Origin: RGEC01 sp964626685
GTDB taxonomy: Bacteria > Bacteroidota > Bacteroidia > NS11-12g > UBA955
DNA: 43,945 nucleotides
Assembly: GCA_964626685.1 (NCBI GenBank)
Contig: CAZVJY010000014.1
Span: 1 to 43,945, forward strand
Reading direction: 5' to 3'
Shown here: positions 25,712-33,540 of the stretch, in pieces
How positions within the stretch are numbered: the first letter of the stretch is position 1
Layout: every line of letters begins with the position of its first letter
The notes under the pieces: model-generated
Told to the model about the DNA's origin: nothing
Seen by the model: only the letters and a program-made list of their open reading frames with translations
Databases searched by the model: none
Made by a program: the position numbers and the translations under genes

Positions 25712-27169
25712 ATGGGATTTTTTCCAAGCGATTGGGACGACGAGGAACAGGACGACTTCAGCGGTAACGTAGAGGAACTGGTCCGCGAATTCGAGTCCAA
25801 CAAAGACGCGACTTTCAGTCCGCGGGAGTTGCTGGAGATATTTCGGTATTACTCCTACAACCATTTGATGGCCAATGACAGCGGTAAAGTTTTTGTGCGC
25901 ATGAAGAGCGTGCTGGAACAAGGCATTGACCAGTTTCCCTATATACCTGTTTTTGCCATCCACATGGCAGAGGTACTGATGCGCGAAAAAAATTACCGCA
26001 TGGCCCGAAGGTATATCGCGAAAGCACGCGAATACAGTGCCTTTGAGCCTGCGCTGTTTATGGTTGATGCAGCCATATATGGCCTGGAAGGCAGAAAGGA
26101 AAAGGCTATGGAAATGCTGAAAGAAGGCATGGAACTGGCAGGTGAGGATGAGCAGGCTATGGAAGATTTTTTAGAGCTGCTGATTCACTACGGACAGTTT
26201 GAGCTGGCGCTGCCCGTCCTGGATAAATGCCTGGATTTGGGTGGTGACATTCATTACATCGTGGAGAAATGGCTGGGACAGACCCATGAAAAGTCTCATG
26301 TGCGGGCATTGCTGCCCATGCTGGAGCGTTTGGTAGATAAAGATCCTTATTCGGAGGAAGCCTGGTATCTTCTGGCCAATGCAAGTGCTGATTTGGATGA
26401 TTATCCCCGTGCCATAGAAGCCTTTGATTTTGCCGTAACCATCAACGAAAACTTCCTGGAAGCATGGCTGGGCTACATGGAGGCGCTCTATGAACATGAA
26501 GATTACAACAGCTTTATAAAACATTATCAGGAGCAATCTGAACGGTTTCACAAAGGTGCTTTTGATGAGCTTAAGGGTTTACTCGCCTGGAGTCATTACG
26601 AAACCGGCAAGGTTAAAGAAGCCCGAACCCTGTATCACGAAGTGCTAAAAAACAGCCCGAATGACAGCGAAAGCTGGTATAGCATGGGGCTAACCTGGCA
26701 TTACGAACAGGAATACGCGAAAGCCATACCGTATCTGGAAAAGGCATGGGAACTTAATCCAGTAGAAGCAGACTACGGTATTGTGCTTGCTGCTGCCTAT
26801 TTTGGAACCCACATGGCGGAGAAATGGGAACCCTTGTACGAAGTGTTGTCCGATGATTTCCCCCATGAAGATGAAGTATGGCTGGACTGGGGTGTTGCAC
26901 TGCATGAAACAGGACAGTCAGACAGGGCACTGGAAATAACCCAGATGGGCATCAAGCACAACCCGGGAAATACCAAATTGCTTTACCGTATGGCTGCGCT
27001 ATGCTATCTGACAGGCCAGCAGGCAGCAGCCACTTACCTGCTGGAAACTGCCCTGGCAATAAACGCAGAAGAACACGTACAAATGTTTATTTTTGCACCT
27101 GAATTGAAGAAAGCAGGCAGCTTACTGCGGTTGATTGCCCGTTTTACCAATCCAGGATTGCAAACATGA
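25712..27169 (+). CDS. TPR-repeat protein coupled to ComA-type synthase
   Basis: 485-aa cytoplasmic protein built mostly of tetratricopeptide repeats, from about residue 75 to the end. Examples are WYLLANASADLDDYPRAIEA, WYSMGLTWHYEQEYAKAIPY and WLDWGVALHETGQSDRALEI. TPR proteins are protein-binding scaffolds; the partner is unknown. The N-terminus is acidic (SDWDDEEQDDFSGNVEE). There is no signal peptide or membrane segment. The frame extends to a TTG at 25703, but that TTG is part of the promoter box, so ATG at 25712 is chosen. The stop overlaps the comA start by 4 nt (ATGA, 27166-27169). It diverges from the M1 peptidase. Confidence 0.92.
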   Translation: MGFFPSDWDDEEQDDFSGNVEELVREFESNKDATFSPRELLEIFRYYSYNHLMANDSGKVFVRMKSVLEQGIDQFPYIPVFAIHMAEVLMREKNYRMARRYIAKAREYSAFEPALFMVDAAIYGLEGRKEKAMEMLKEGMELAGEDEQAMEDFLELLIHYGQFELALPVLDKCLDLGGDIHYIVEKWLGQTHEKSHVRALLPMLERLVDKDPYSEEAWYLLANASADLDDYPRAIEAFDFAVTINENFLEAWLGYMEALYEHEDYNSFIKHYQEQSERFHKGAFDELKGLLAWSHYETGKVKEARTLYHEVLKNSPNDSESWYSMGLTWHYEQEYAKAIPYLEKAWELNPVEADYGIVLAAAYFGTHMAEKWEPLYEVLSDDFPHEDEVWLDWGVALHETGQSDRALEITQMGIKHNPGNTKLLYRMAALCYLTGQQAAATYLLETALAINAEEHVQMFIFAPELKKAGSLLRLIARFTNPGLQT

Positions 27170-27945
27170 ACCACGAATTATTCAACTTAGCCCAACTGCC
27201 CGAACGCAGTTCCAAGCCCCGCGAAAGTGGCCTCACCATGGTAATGGACAAAGGTCTGAGCATGCGGGAAGCAGAAGATTTTCTCAGCAACGGCAGCACG
27301 TATACAGATATCATAAAACTGGGATTTGGAACCGGTTTTGTAACCCAAAATCTGCAAGACAAAATCAACCTTTATAAATCGGCGGGCATTCCTGTTTATT
27401 TCGGAGGAACATTGTTTGAAGCCTATGTGGTGCGAAACCAGTTTGAAGATTACCTGAGGCTTTTGGACAAAACCGGTATTGACTATGCCGAAGTGAGCGA
27501 TGGCAGCATTGAAATGCACCACGACACCAAATGCGAATACATCCGTAAACTGGCTCAAAGGGCAACGGTACTGAGTGAAGTGGGAAGTAAGGATGCCGAA
27601 AAGATTATTCCACCCTATGAATGGATCGAGCAAATGGAAAGCGAGATCAGCGCCGGGGTATGGAAAGTAATTGCTGAAGCAAGGGAAAGCGGAACAGTAG
27701 GTATTTTCCGTGGGACTGGTGAAGTAAGAAGCGGCCTGGTAGCAGAGATTATCCGAAAAATTCCGCTGGAAAAAATTATTTGGGAAGCACCTTTGAAATC
27801 ACAACAGGTATGGTTCATCAAACTGTATGGATCCAATGTAAATCTGGGCAATATTGCTCCAAACGAACTAATTGCATTGGAAACCCTGAGGCTGGGCTTA
27901 AGGGGTGATAGTTTCTTCTTTTTCCTGGACAATCCCCACACATAA
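27166..27945 (+). CDS. comA: Phosphosulfolactate synthase (ComA family)
   Basis: 259-aa cytoplasmic TIM-barrel enzyme of the ComA family, which adds sulfite to phosphoenolpyruvate to give phosphosulfolactate. This is the first step of coenzyme M synthesis in methanogens and a route to sulfolactate/cysteate-type sulfonates elsewhere. Family-type stretches are GLTMVMDKGLSMREAEDFL, DIIKLGFGTGFV, PVYFGGTLFEAYV, YAEVSDGSIEM and VLSEVGSKD, with active-site Lys and Glu in the expected strands. In Bacteroidota a plausible use is the cysteate head group of sulfonolipids (capnine type). No cysteate-fatty acyl transferase or other sulfonate gene is in the window, so that is inference. It is translationally coupled to the TPR gene. 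Confidence 0.88.
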   Translation: MNHELFNLAQLPERSSKPRESGLTMVMDKGLSMREAEDFLSNGSTYTDIIKLGFGTGFVTQNLQDKINLYKSAGIPVYFGGTLFEAYVVRNQFEDYLRLLDKTGIDYAEVSDGSIEMHHDTKCEYIRKLAQRATVLSEVGSKDAEKIIPPYEWIEQMESEISAGVWKVIAEARESGTVGIFRGTGEVRSGLVAEIIRKIPLEKIIWEAPLKSQQVWFIKLYGSNVNLGNIAPNELIALETLRLGLRGDSFFFFLDNPHT

Positions 27946-27973
27946 AAAAAGGATGCTTATCGCATCCTCTTTA
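27943..27973. terminator. Bidirectional terminator between comA and the thioredoxin lipoprotein
   Basis: A perfect 7-bp stem AGGATGC (27950-27956) and GCATCCT (27962-27968) with a 5-nt loop. A run of A lies on the left (for the minus-strand gene) and CTTTAAT on the right. It separates two convergent genes. Confidence 0.82.
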
Positions 27974-28001
27974 ATATTTTCAGTCAATTACTTAGAAAGG
28001 T

Positions 28002-28454
28002 TTATTTAAACTTATTAATCAAGGTCAGTATCTGTGCTTTGTCGTGATAACCAATGGCATTTGCGACAACCTGACCTTTCTTAAAGAAAATCAATGTTGG
28101 GTAGCCTTCCAGGTTATAACGGCCACTGATTTCGGGCTGGGCTTCCGCATCGATACTCAGCACAGTAACCACATCTTTTTTCTCTTCTTTTACCTGCTCA
28201 ACAAATGGGGCCATGCGCTTGCAAGGTCCGCACCATACGGCATAAAAATCAACCATAACCAGTTTATCACCGGCGATAAGACGGTCGAATTCCTTTACAG
28301 GTATACCGGAAGCTGCCGGCTGCTCTGTAGCAGTCTCATTCATGACAACCCCTTCTTCATGCGTATCGGCAGTATTGCTTTGGCAGGCATAGAGGGTATA
28401 GGAAGCTGCCAGAATGGACAGCATCGTAAGCAAACGGAAAATGTTCTTTTTCAT
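28002..28454 (-). CDS. Thioredoxin-like lipoprotein
   Basis: 150-aa thiol-disulfide protein, probably membrane-anchored outside the cytoplasm. A lipoprotein signal (FRLLTMLSILAASYTLYAC, lipid Cys C24) is followed by a linker (about 25-52) and one thioredoxin domain. The active site is WCGPC (C75, C78) and the cis-Pro loop is YPTLIFFKKG. WCGPCK is the classic reducing thioredoxin motif rather than a DsbA type. Electron donor and target are unknown. The lipobox LYAC has Tyr at -2, which is unusual but tolerated. It diverges from the glycosyltransferase operon. Confidence 0.92.
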   Translation of the reverse strand: MKKNIFRLLTMLSILAASYTLYACQSNTADTHEEGVVMNETATEQPAASGIPVKEFDRLIAGDKLVMVDFYAVWCGPCKRMAPFVEQVKEEKKDVVTVLSIDAEAQPEISGRYNLEGYPTLIFFKKGQVVANAIGYHDKAQILTLINKFK

Positions 28455-28461
28455 GATAGCA

Positions 28462-28469
28462 CAAATTTA
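28462..28469 (-). promoter_or_regulatory. -7 box of the thioredoxin lipoprotein gene
   Basis: The minus strand reads TAAATTTG, an exact match ending 7 nt before the ATG at 28454, giving a near-leaderless transcript. Its upstream half overlaps the plus-strand promoter of the divergent glycosyltransferase gene. Confidence 0.55.
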
Positions 28470-28484
28470 GTGCAAGTAATGCAA

Positions 28485-28492
28485 TAATTTTG
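28485..28492 (+). promoter_or_regulatory. -7 box of the GT2/GT-C operon
   Basis: TAATTTTG is an exact match ending 5 nt before the ATG at 28498. It is only 15 nt from the opposing thioredoxin box, so polymerase binding at one should hinder the other. Confidence 0.55.
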
Positions 28493-28497
28493 CCAAT

Positions 28498-29442
28498 ATG
28501 TCATCCCTTCCTGCCCTGTCCGTTGTAATTCCGGTATACAACGAAGAAATGAACATCGGAAAGCTTTACCAACGGCTATGCAATGCACTAAAACCGCTGA
28601 ATATTGACTGGGAGGTTGTGTATATAAATGATGGGTCCAAAGACCGGTCGTTATCCATACTTCATGGTCTTGCCGAATCAGACAGCCATGTCAAATACAT
28701 TGATTTTTCAAGGAATTTCGGGCATCAGCTGGCAATTACGGCGGGTATTGAGCACGCGAAAGGCGAATGGATTGTAATTATGGACGGAGACGGACAAGAT
28801 CCCCCGGAGCTTATTCCGGATTTGCTTGGCAAGGCAAAGGAAGGTTTCGAGGTGGTATATGCCAGACGCAGAAAAAGAGACGGTGAGAATTTTTTAAAAA
28901 AATTCACAGCAAGGATGTTCTACCGCCTTCTGGCTAAAATTACCAGTATTGAAATTCCCGTGGATACAGGCGATTTCCGTATCATTCACCGAAAAATTCA
29001 GCGCATTTTATCCAAAATGCCAGAACAGCACAAGTATATCCGCGGACAAATCAGCTGGATTGGTTTTAACCAGACCTATCTCGAATACGACCGGGAAGAA
29101 CGCATGGGTGGTGCTACCAAATTTACCTACCGGAAAATGATGCGTTTTGCCCTGGACGGCATTAGCAGTTTCAGTACATGGCCGCTCAAAGTGGCAACAA
29201 TATCAGGCTTTATTGTTTCGGCGGTGGCTTTTGTGCTGATTGTATACAGCCTGTACCAGAAGTTTTTTGGAACCACCGAACCCGGCTGGACCAGTCTCCA
29301 TATTTCTGTATTATTTCTGGGTGGCATTCAGCTCATTGGCATTGGTATGCTGGGCGAATATTTGGGAAGGGTGAGTGATAATGTAAAAAGCCGGCCACAC
29401 TACATTGTTAGAGACAGCAACATTGCCGATGCAGAGAATTAA
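28498..29442 (+). CDS. GT2 glycosyltransferase, polyprenyl-phosphate type
   Basis: 314-aa membrane-bound glycosyltransferase of the DPM1/GtrB/ArnC-like group, which moves a sugar from a nucleotide donor to a polyprenyl phosphate. The GT-A domain (about 1-230) has SVVIPVYNEEMNIG, the nucleotide-binding INDGSKDRS and the metal-binding MDGDGQDPPEL near residue 95. A GtrB-like QISWIGFNQ and RMGGATKFTY follow. Two C-terminal transmembrane helices lie at about 235-260 (ISGFIVSAVAFVLIVYSLY) and 272-298. Its stop codon overlaps the following GT-C gene by 14 nt. The pairing fits a lipid-linked sugar donor made by this enzyme and used by the next one. Confidence 0.93.
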   Translation: MSSLPALSVVIPVYNEEMNIGKLYQRLCNALKPLNIDWEVVYINDGSKDRSLSILHGLAESDSHVKYIDFSRNFGHQLAITAGIEHAKGEWIVIMDGDGQDPPELIPDLLGKAKEGFEVVYARRRKRDGENFLKKFTARMFYRLLAKITSIEIPVDTGDFRIIHRKIQRILSKMPEQHKYIRGQISWIGFNQTYLEYDREERMGGATKFTYRKMMRFALDGISSFSTWPLKVATISGFIVSAVAFVLIVYSLYQKFFGTTEPGWTSLHISVLFLGGIQLIGIGMLGEYLGRVSDNVKSRPHYIVRDSNIADAEN

Positions 29443-30943
29443 ACCGGTATATGGTTTCTGGCTCATCTGGATTGTTTTAAGTGCCTATTTGGGCATTTTC
29501 AAGGCCCTGCCCAAAGCACCTGAAAGTGTGCACCAGGGAGCACAATGTGACCGTGCATGTGTGGCATGGAATTATTACCATGAAGACATGAATTTCTTTT
29601 TGCCACGGGTGTCGGAAGACAGACAATCGGAGGGCATAACAGGCATGGAATTCCCCATTATTCCGTATACAGTGGCTTTACTGTACAAGGTTTTCGGCCC
29701 GCATGATTTCATTTACCGTTTACTGTTGTATATACTGGTAAGCCTTGGGGTTTTTCATGCCTGGAAAATTACTGGATTGTTCATGCAGCAGAACCTGCAG
29801 CGGCTGCTTTTGGTGTTTGGCTGGTATTGCTCGCCCATCCTGGTTTTTTATACCCCGAATTTTCTAGCCGATGCGGGCGCCATGGCTTTTGTCATGATGG
29901 CGTGGTATCATTTATTGCTGAGAATATACGGTATTGAACCTGCACGCAATCTCCGCCGATTTGCAATTTGGATGAGCCTTGCGGGCTTGCTGAAAGTGTC
30001 TTTTCTCATCTACGGCATAGCGGGATTTTTACTTCTTTTTTTATGGCGGTTTTTCAAAAACCAGCCATTACAGATTGTATTTACACAACGCGATTTTTTA
30101 TGGATGACCAGTCCTTTTATCCCGGTTACGGCTTGGTATGGATATTCCGGATGGCTCACACGCAAAACATCCAACATGCATTTCCTGCAAAGCATGAATC
30201 CGGCAAAATCCCTTACTGAGTTTTTTCAAAACAGCCAAAATGCCCTTAATAACTGGGATGAAAGCATGTACAAGTCCGGATTTTTTTCGTTTTTTCTGGT
30301 TATCCTAATTGTGATATTGGTGTTTCGCATGCGCGAATCCCTCTTGCCCGGACTGGCTGCAGCCATTATGCTAGCTGGATTTGGATCCATTTGGATGCTT
30401 TTTAACCGTCAGTTTTTATACCATGATTATTATTTTATCCTGATTTTCCCGGCACTGTTTTTTGGCTGGCTGTTTCTGCAGCAGTTGTTTCAGGAACAGC
30501 GCACCGTTATGATGGGTTGCATACCTGTAGTCATGGGTATTGCATTTTGGGTTATCCCATTTATAAATGCTGGCCATGCGGCGCACATAATGAATCGACG
30601 GTACGCTACCGGTGATTACTACCACCAGAATGCCTTCCGTGAAGCCGAAGAACTTGTTGAACAGGCTGATACCCTTAATAAAATTATCCCTGAAAACGCA
30701 CGTGTTTTTTATGCCTTCGACAATACCCCAAATACCGCACTGTACTTGTTAAAAAAACGGGGTGTAAGAATCAGCAGGGATTTTGGCCCCGGAATAACAG
30801 CCGATATTTTGGCAAAATCCAGAGCGAAATATTTGGTGCTGAATGATACCGCTTTGTGGTTCAGCCGCTACGAGCCCAGTTTGAAAACCGGAGCCTGTGC
30901 GGTGTACCACCAGAAAAACACACACGTCTTCCGATTACCCTGA
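29429..30943 (+). CDS. GT-C (ArnT/PMT-like) membrane glycosyltransferase
   Basis: 504-aa integral membrane protein with about ten to twelve hydrophobic helices, resembling GT39/GT83-type transferases that use polyprenyl-phosphate sugars. The first extracytoplasmic loop is long and acidic, with HEDMNFFLPRVSEDR and GMEFPIIPY (about 50-85). It carries the Asp/Glu residues expected of the GT-C catalytic loop, and NFLADAGAMAFVMMAWY follows. The soluble C-terminal portion (about 400-504) contains FYAFDNTPNTALYLLKKRGV. ATG at 29429 begins the first helix directly; an upstream alternative at 29405 lies deep within the GT2 gene. It presumably uses the product of the coupled GT2. Acceptor unknown. Its stop abuts the stop of the convergent gene with no spacer. 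Confidence 0.85.
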   Translation: MQRIKPVYGFWLIWIVLSAYLGIFKALPKAPESVHQGAQCDRACVAWNYYHEDMNFFLPRVSEDRQSEGITGMEFPIIPYTVALLYKVFGPHDFIYRLLLYILVSLGVFHAWKITGLFMQQNLQRLLLVFGWYCSPILVFYTPNFLADAGAMAFVMMAWYHLLLRIYGIEPARNLRRFAIWMSLAGLLKVSFLIYGIAGFLLLFLWRFFKNQPLQIVFTQRDFLWMTSPFIPVTAWYGYSGWLTRKTSNMHFLQSMNPAKSLTEFFQNSQNALNNWDESMYKSGFFSFFLVILIVILVFRMRESLLPGLAAAIMLAGFGSIWMLFNRQFLYHDYYFILIFPALFFGWLFLQQLFQEQRTVMMGCIPVVMGIAFWVIPFINAGHAAHIMNRRYATGDYYHQNAFREAEELVEQADTLNKIIPENARVFYAFDNTPNTALYLLKKRGVRISRDFGPGITADILAKSRAKYLVLNDTALWFSRYEPSLKTGACAVYHQKNTHVFRLP

Positions 30944-30954
30944 TTAAAGGGTAA
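30935..30954. other. Palindrome across two abutting stop codons
   Basis: TTACCCT (30935-30941) and AGGGTAA (30948-30954) form a perfect 7-bp inverted repeat. Its loop includes most of both stop codons of the convergent genes ending at 30943 and 30944. There is no strong T-run on either side, so a terminator function is only possible. Confidence 0.45.
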
Positions 30955-31489
30955 AGACTTTCACCTGTCCCCCTTGTTCTATTTTGTACCTGCCATAGGC
31001 AGCCGGATCTACCAGCGGTTTGTGCGGCTGGCTTTCATACTGAGGGCGGCTTTTGTATACTTTTCCGTTGGGTGCAAGAAACCCTTTTAGCAGGATAGGC
31101 TGGGCATTGGCGAAACTGCCACCATTCGATGCTGCTTCCATCAAGCTGATGCGCATGAGTTCGGCATAATAGTCTCCGGTTTTGTTGATGCCTCTCACCG
31201 GCGCGGAAACCCCTATCCTATTGCCAATATCGCGCGCAGCGGCTTCATCCAGGGTAGCTATCATGCCGTTGCCAAACTGAAAAATAAACAATCCGAATTC
31301 TTCAACCGCTTCATCAGGGGCAGGAGCAACCCACGCAGCCTCGGGGGCAGAAGCGGCTGTATCGTATTCCGGCTGATGCCAGGGATCCTGTGCCTCCAAA
31401 AAATAAAAAAACATTGAAAGAACAATCACAAGAATGGTTTTTTTGCCGTAATAATCGGCCATTTGATAAAGAATAACGTGGGTTTTCAT
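30944..31489 (-). CDS. Exported protein of unknown function
   Basis: Not recognised. 181 aa from the ATG at 31489, with a hydrophobic stretch KKTILVIVLSMFFYFLEAQ (about 15-34) that looks like a signal peptide ending near AQ-DP. A second methionine nine codons later would give a shorter n-region. The mature part starts acidic and proline/alanine-rich (YDTAASAPEAAWVAPAPDE). It then has a small domain with MIATLDEAAARDIGNRIG, RISLMEAASNGGSFANAQ and a basic YKSRPQYESQPHKPLVDP. The frame continues upstream to 31570 without an obvious signal. It follows the AlbA-type regulator by about 120 nt on the same strand. No Cys in the mature part. Confidence 0.65.
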   Translation of the reverse strand: MKTHVILYQMADYYGKKTILVIVLSMFFYFLEAQDPWHQPEYDTAASAPEAAWVAPAPDEAVEEFGLFIFQFGNGMIATLDEAAARDIGNRIGVSAPVRGINKTGDYYAELMRISLMEAASNGGSFANAQPILLKGFLAPNGKVYKSRPQYESQPHKPLVDPAAYGRYKIEQGGQVKVFTL

Positions 31490-31609
31490 GGTTCTTCGTA
31501 ACAAAAAAATTAAACATAACTCCCTAAGGTAATCATTGATTTCGAATACGATAGCGGTAGTATACGTCAAACCATATACCCCAATAACTGAGGAAGACGC
31601 GACTATATT

Positions 31610-32236
31610 TTATAGACCTGTATAAAATTCGGTTTTTTCGGTAGTGTGGCTGCGCACCACACCCAGACTCATAAGATTTACAAGGGTTCTCGAAGCCCTA
31701 CGGCGGCTTATGTTAAACATTTTACAAATTTGCATCATGGTTATGCGCTCATTTTTGCTCAGATAATCGAGAATACCACGCTCAATATGACCCATGGGTA
31801 CGGGGTTTTGAAGATTTTGCTGTTGTCGTTTCAGAAAATCCACCGTGGTTTTGCTTGCCAGCAGGCTTTTGTCGTTTACCCGGACATACACCCACCATTT
31901 TCCTTCCTCATCCTTTGCATAGTAGGGCTTATCCGAACCATCCGGCACTTTCACTTCCAGCAATACTTTACCTTCGGCTTCGTGCTCTATGATTTCAATA
32001 TTCAGTTCGGGGCGACAATAGAAGTGGGCGGCCATATCCAGCATATATTTCTCATCTTCACTGCGCACGCCGCAAAGGGTTTTATTATCGCGCACACCCA
32101 TCAGAAGCACACCTCCTTTTGTGTTGGCAAAGCTTACCATTGTTTTGGCAATTTTTGCCGCACTGCTCACAGACTGCTTAAAATCAAGGGTTGTACCCTC
32201 ACCGTCCTTCAGGTATTTGCGCAATAAAGGATTCAT
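31610..32236 (-). CDS. AlbA/Schlafen-type ATP-binding domain protein with winged helix
   Basis: 208-aa predicted DNA-binding regulator. The N-terminal AlbA_2 (Schlafen-like) domain (about 5-125) has GEGTTLDFKQS, MVSFANTKGGVLLMGVRDN and YVRVNDKSLLAS, the usual family pattern. The C-terminal winged helix (about 145-205) reads ILDYLSKNERITMMQICKMF followed by NISRRRASRTLVNLMSLGVV. Proteins of this build are mostly putative transcription regulators; no target is known. The start overlaps the M16 peptidase stop by 4 nt (ATGA), so they are translationally coupled. The full-length domain set suggests an intact gene. Confidence 0.88.
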   Translation of the reverse strand: MNPLLRKYLKDGEGTTLDFKQSVSSAAKIAKTMVSFANTKGGVLLMGVRDNKTLCGVRSEDEKYMLDMAAHFYCRPELNIEIIEHEAEGKVLLEVKVPDGSDKPYYAKDEEGKWWVYVRVNDKSLLASKTTVDFLKRQQQNLQNPVPMGHIERGILDYLSKNERITMMQICKMFNISRRRASRTLVNLMSLGVVRSHTTEKTEFYTGL

Positions 32237-33468
32237 GACGGCAGAAATGTACGGTAGCTGAACCGGTCCACCTGCAAAATCTCATTGGCTACCTCCAAAA
32301 TATCAGAATCCGTAATATTTTCTATCCGCTTCAAAACATCTTGCAGGGTTTCAGCACGTCCATGCCGCAAAATTCCCTTTCCGATATGAACAAGCAGGCT
32401 GCTGCGGTTCTCGTCTGCCATGATTATCTGCCCCTGAAACTGCTTTTTTGCCGATGAAAGCTGAAGCACGCCCAGCTTTACTTCCCTCAGTTTTTTCAGT
32501 TCCTTTTGAATCAGTGCTGTGCTTTTTTGCACATAACGGGCATCACAGCTTAAATAACAATGAAAAAGACCTGCATCCTTGTAGGATTGATAACCGCTTT
32601 CCACATGATACGTATAGCCATATTTTTCGCGTATACCGAGGTTTAGTCTGCTATTTAGTCCAGGACCCCCCAAGAGGTTATTTAGAAGCAATAGCGGCCA
32701 TCTTTTCGTGTGATTTTCAGGGTACGCCGGTATGCCCATGATGGTGTAGGCCCCGCTAAAATCTGTTTTTTCGGTAGATGCAGTGGGGGCATAAACAAGC
32801 GATTGTTGCTGTTTAACCTGCATTGACCGGTGCCGGATATCCGGCATGAAGCGCTCTGCATGGTATATGGCTTTTTCACAGGAGATATTTCCAACCACCA
32901 CAAACACCATATTCTCGGGGGTATAATGTGTTTCTGTAAATTTCAGTATGTCTTTGCGGTCTATATCCTTCAGTGAATCAAGGCTCCCGAGGATATTGTG
33001 TGCCAGAGGATGGGATCCAAAAACCTGCTCCTGAAATTCATCATAGATATTTTCGTCCGGTGTATCCAGGTACATGCTGATTTCATCTGCAATTACTTTT
33101 TTTTCCTTGGTCAGTTCTGTCTGAGGAATCTTGCTGTTGAAGGTTACATCGCACAGAATATCAACAGCCCGGCTATAGTGTTTTGCCTGAACAGCGGCAT
33201 ATATGGCCGTGATTTCTTTGGTAGTGAAAGCATTCATTTCGCCACCCACGACTTCCAGAAAGTTTAGCACGTGAATGGTTTTACGGCGGTTTGTGCCTTT
33301 AAAAAGCATGTGCTCCAAACAGTGCGCCAGGCCGGGGTGCTCACCATCATTGCGGCTGCCCGCTCCAATAACAAAACCACAATGTACAAGGCGTGTGCCG
33401 GCAACCCGCTTATGAGCCAGCCTCATTCCGGATGAGAGCGTGTGGAGAGAGTAATCGGGCTGTTTCAT
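32233..33468 (-). CDS. M16-family zinc peptidase (processing peptidase-like)
   Basis: 411-aa zinc peptidase of the pitrilysin/insulinase (M16) family, single-chain M16B-like size. The inverted zinc motif HxxEH is AHCLEHMLFKG (H49, E52, H53), with the third ligand Glu near residue 129 (KKVIADEI). The second domain has the expected FVVVGNI and a glycine-rich NNLLGGPGLNSRL (about 245-260), then YHVESGYQSYKDAGLF. There is no signal peptide. ATG at 33468 is chosen because a TAnnTTTG box ends 4 nt before it and upstream alternatives fall inside a terminator hairpin. It heads a coupled pair with the AlbA-type regulator. Confidence 0.93.
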   Translation of the reverse strand: MKQPDYSLHTLSSGMRLAHKRVAGTRLVHCGFVIGAGSRNDGEHPGLAHCLEHMLFKGTNRRKTIHVLNFLEVVGGEMNAFTTKEITAIYAAVQAKHYSRAVDILCDVTFNSKIPQTELTKEKKVIADEISMYLDTPDENIYDEFQEQVFGSHPLAHNILGSLDSLKDIDRKDILKFTETHYTPENMVFVVVGNISCEKAIYHAERFMPDIRHRSMQVKQQQSLVYAPTASTEKTDFSGAYTIMGIPAYPENHTKRWPLLLLNNLLGGPGLNSRLNLGIREKYGYTYHVESGYQSYKDAGLFHCYLSCDARYVQKSTALIQKELKKLREVKLGVLQLSSAKKQFQGQIIMADENRSSLLVHIGKGILRHGRAETLQDVLKRIENITDSDILEVANEILQVDRFSYRTFLPS

Positions 33469-33472
33469 GGTA

Positions 33473-33480
33473 CAAAGGTA
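33473..33480 (-). promoter_or_regulatory. -7 box of the M16 peptidase gene
   Basis: The minus strand reads TACCTTTG, exact, ending 4 nt before the ATG at 33468, the tightest spacing in the window. The expected mRNA start is at or inside the start codon. It lies directly downstream of the terminator of the preceding gene. Confidence 0.6.
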
Positions 33481-33482
33481 GG

Positions 33483-33519
33483 GCTGTAAAACAGTCATGC
33501 CGGACAATGCCGGCATGAC
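33483..33519 (-). terminator. Terminator of the Calx-beta T9SS gene
   Basis: A perfect 10-bp inverted repeat: GTCATGCCGG (33494-33503) and CCGGCATGAC (33510-33519) with a 6-nt loop. On the minus strand it is followed by TGTTTTAC, a short T-run. Strong stem, weak tail; it fits the 22-nt gap after the stop at 33541. Confidence 0.65.
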
Positions 33520-33540
33520 CATTGAAAAACAGAAAACAAA

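Noticed and set aside
25703..25714. TTG start at 25703 for the TPR gene
   Set aside because: The TTG is part of the -7 box; the ATG at 25712 is 6 nt beyond the box.
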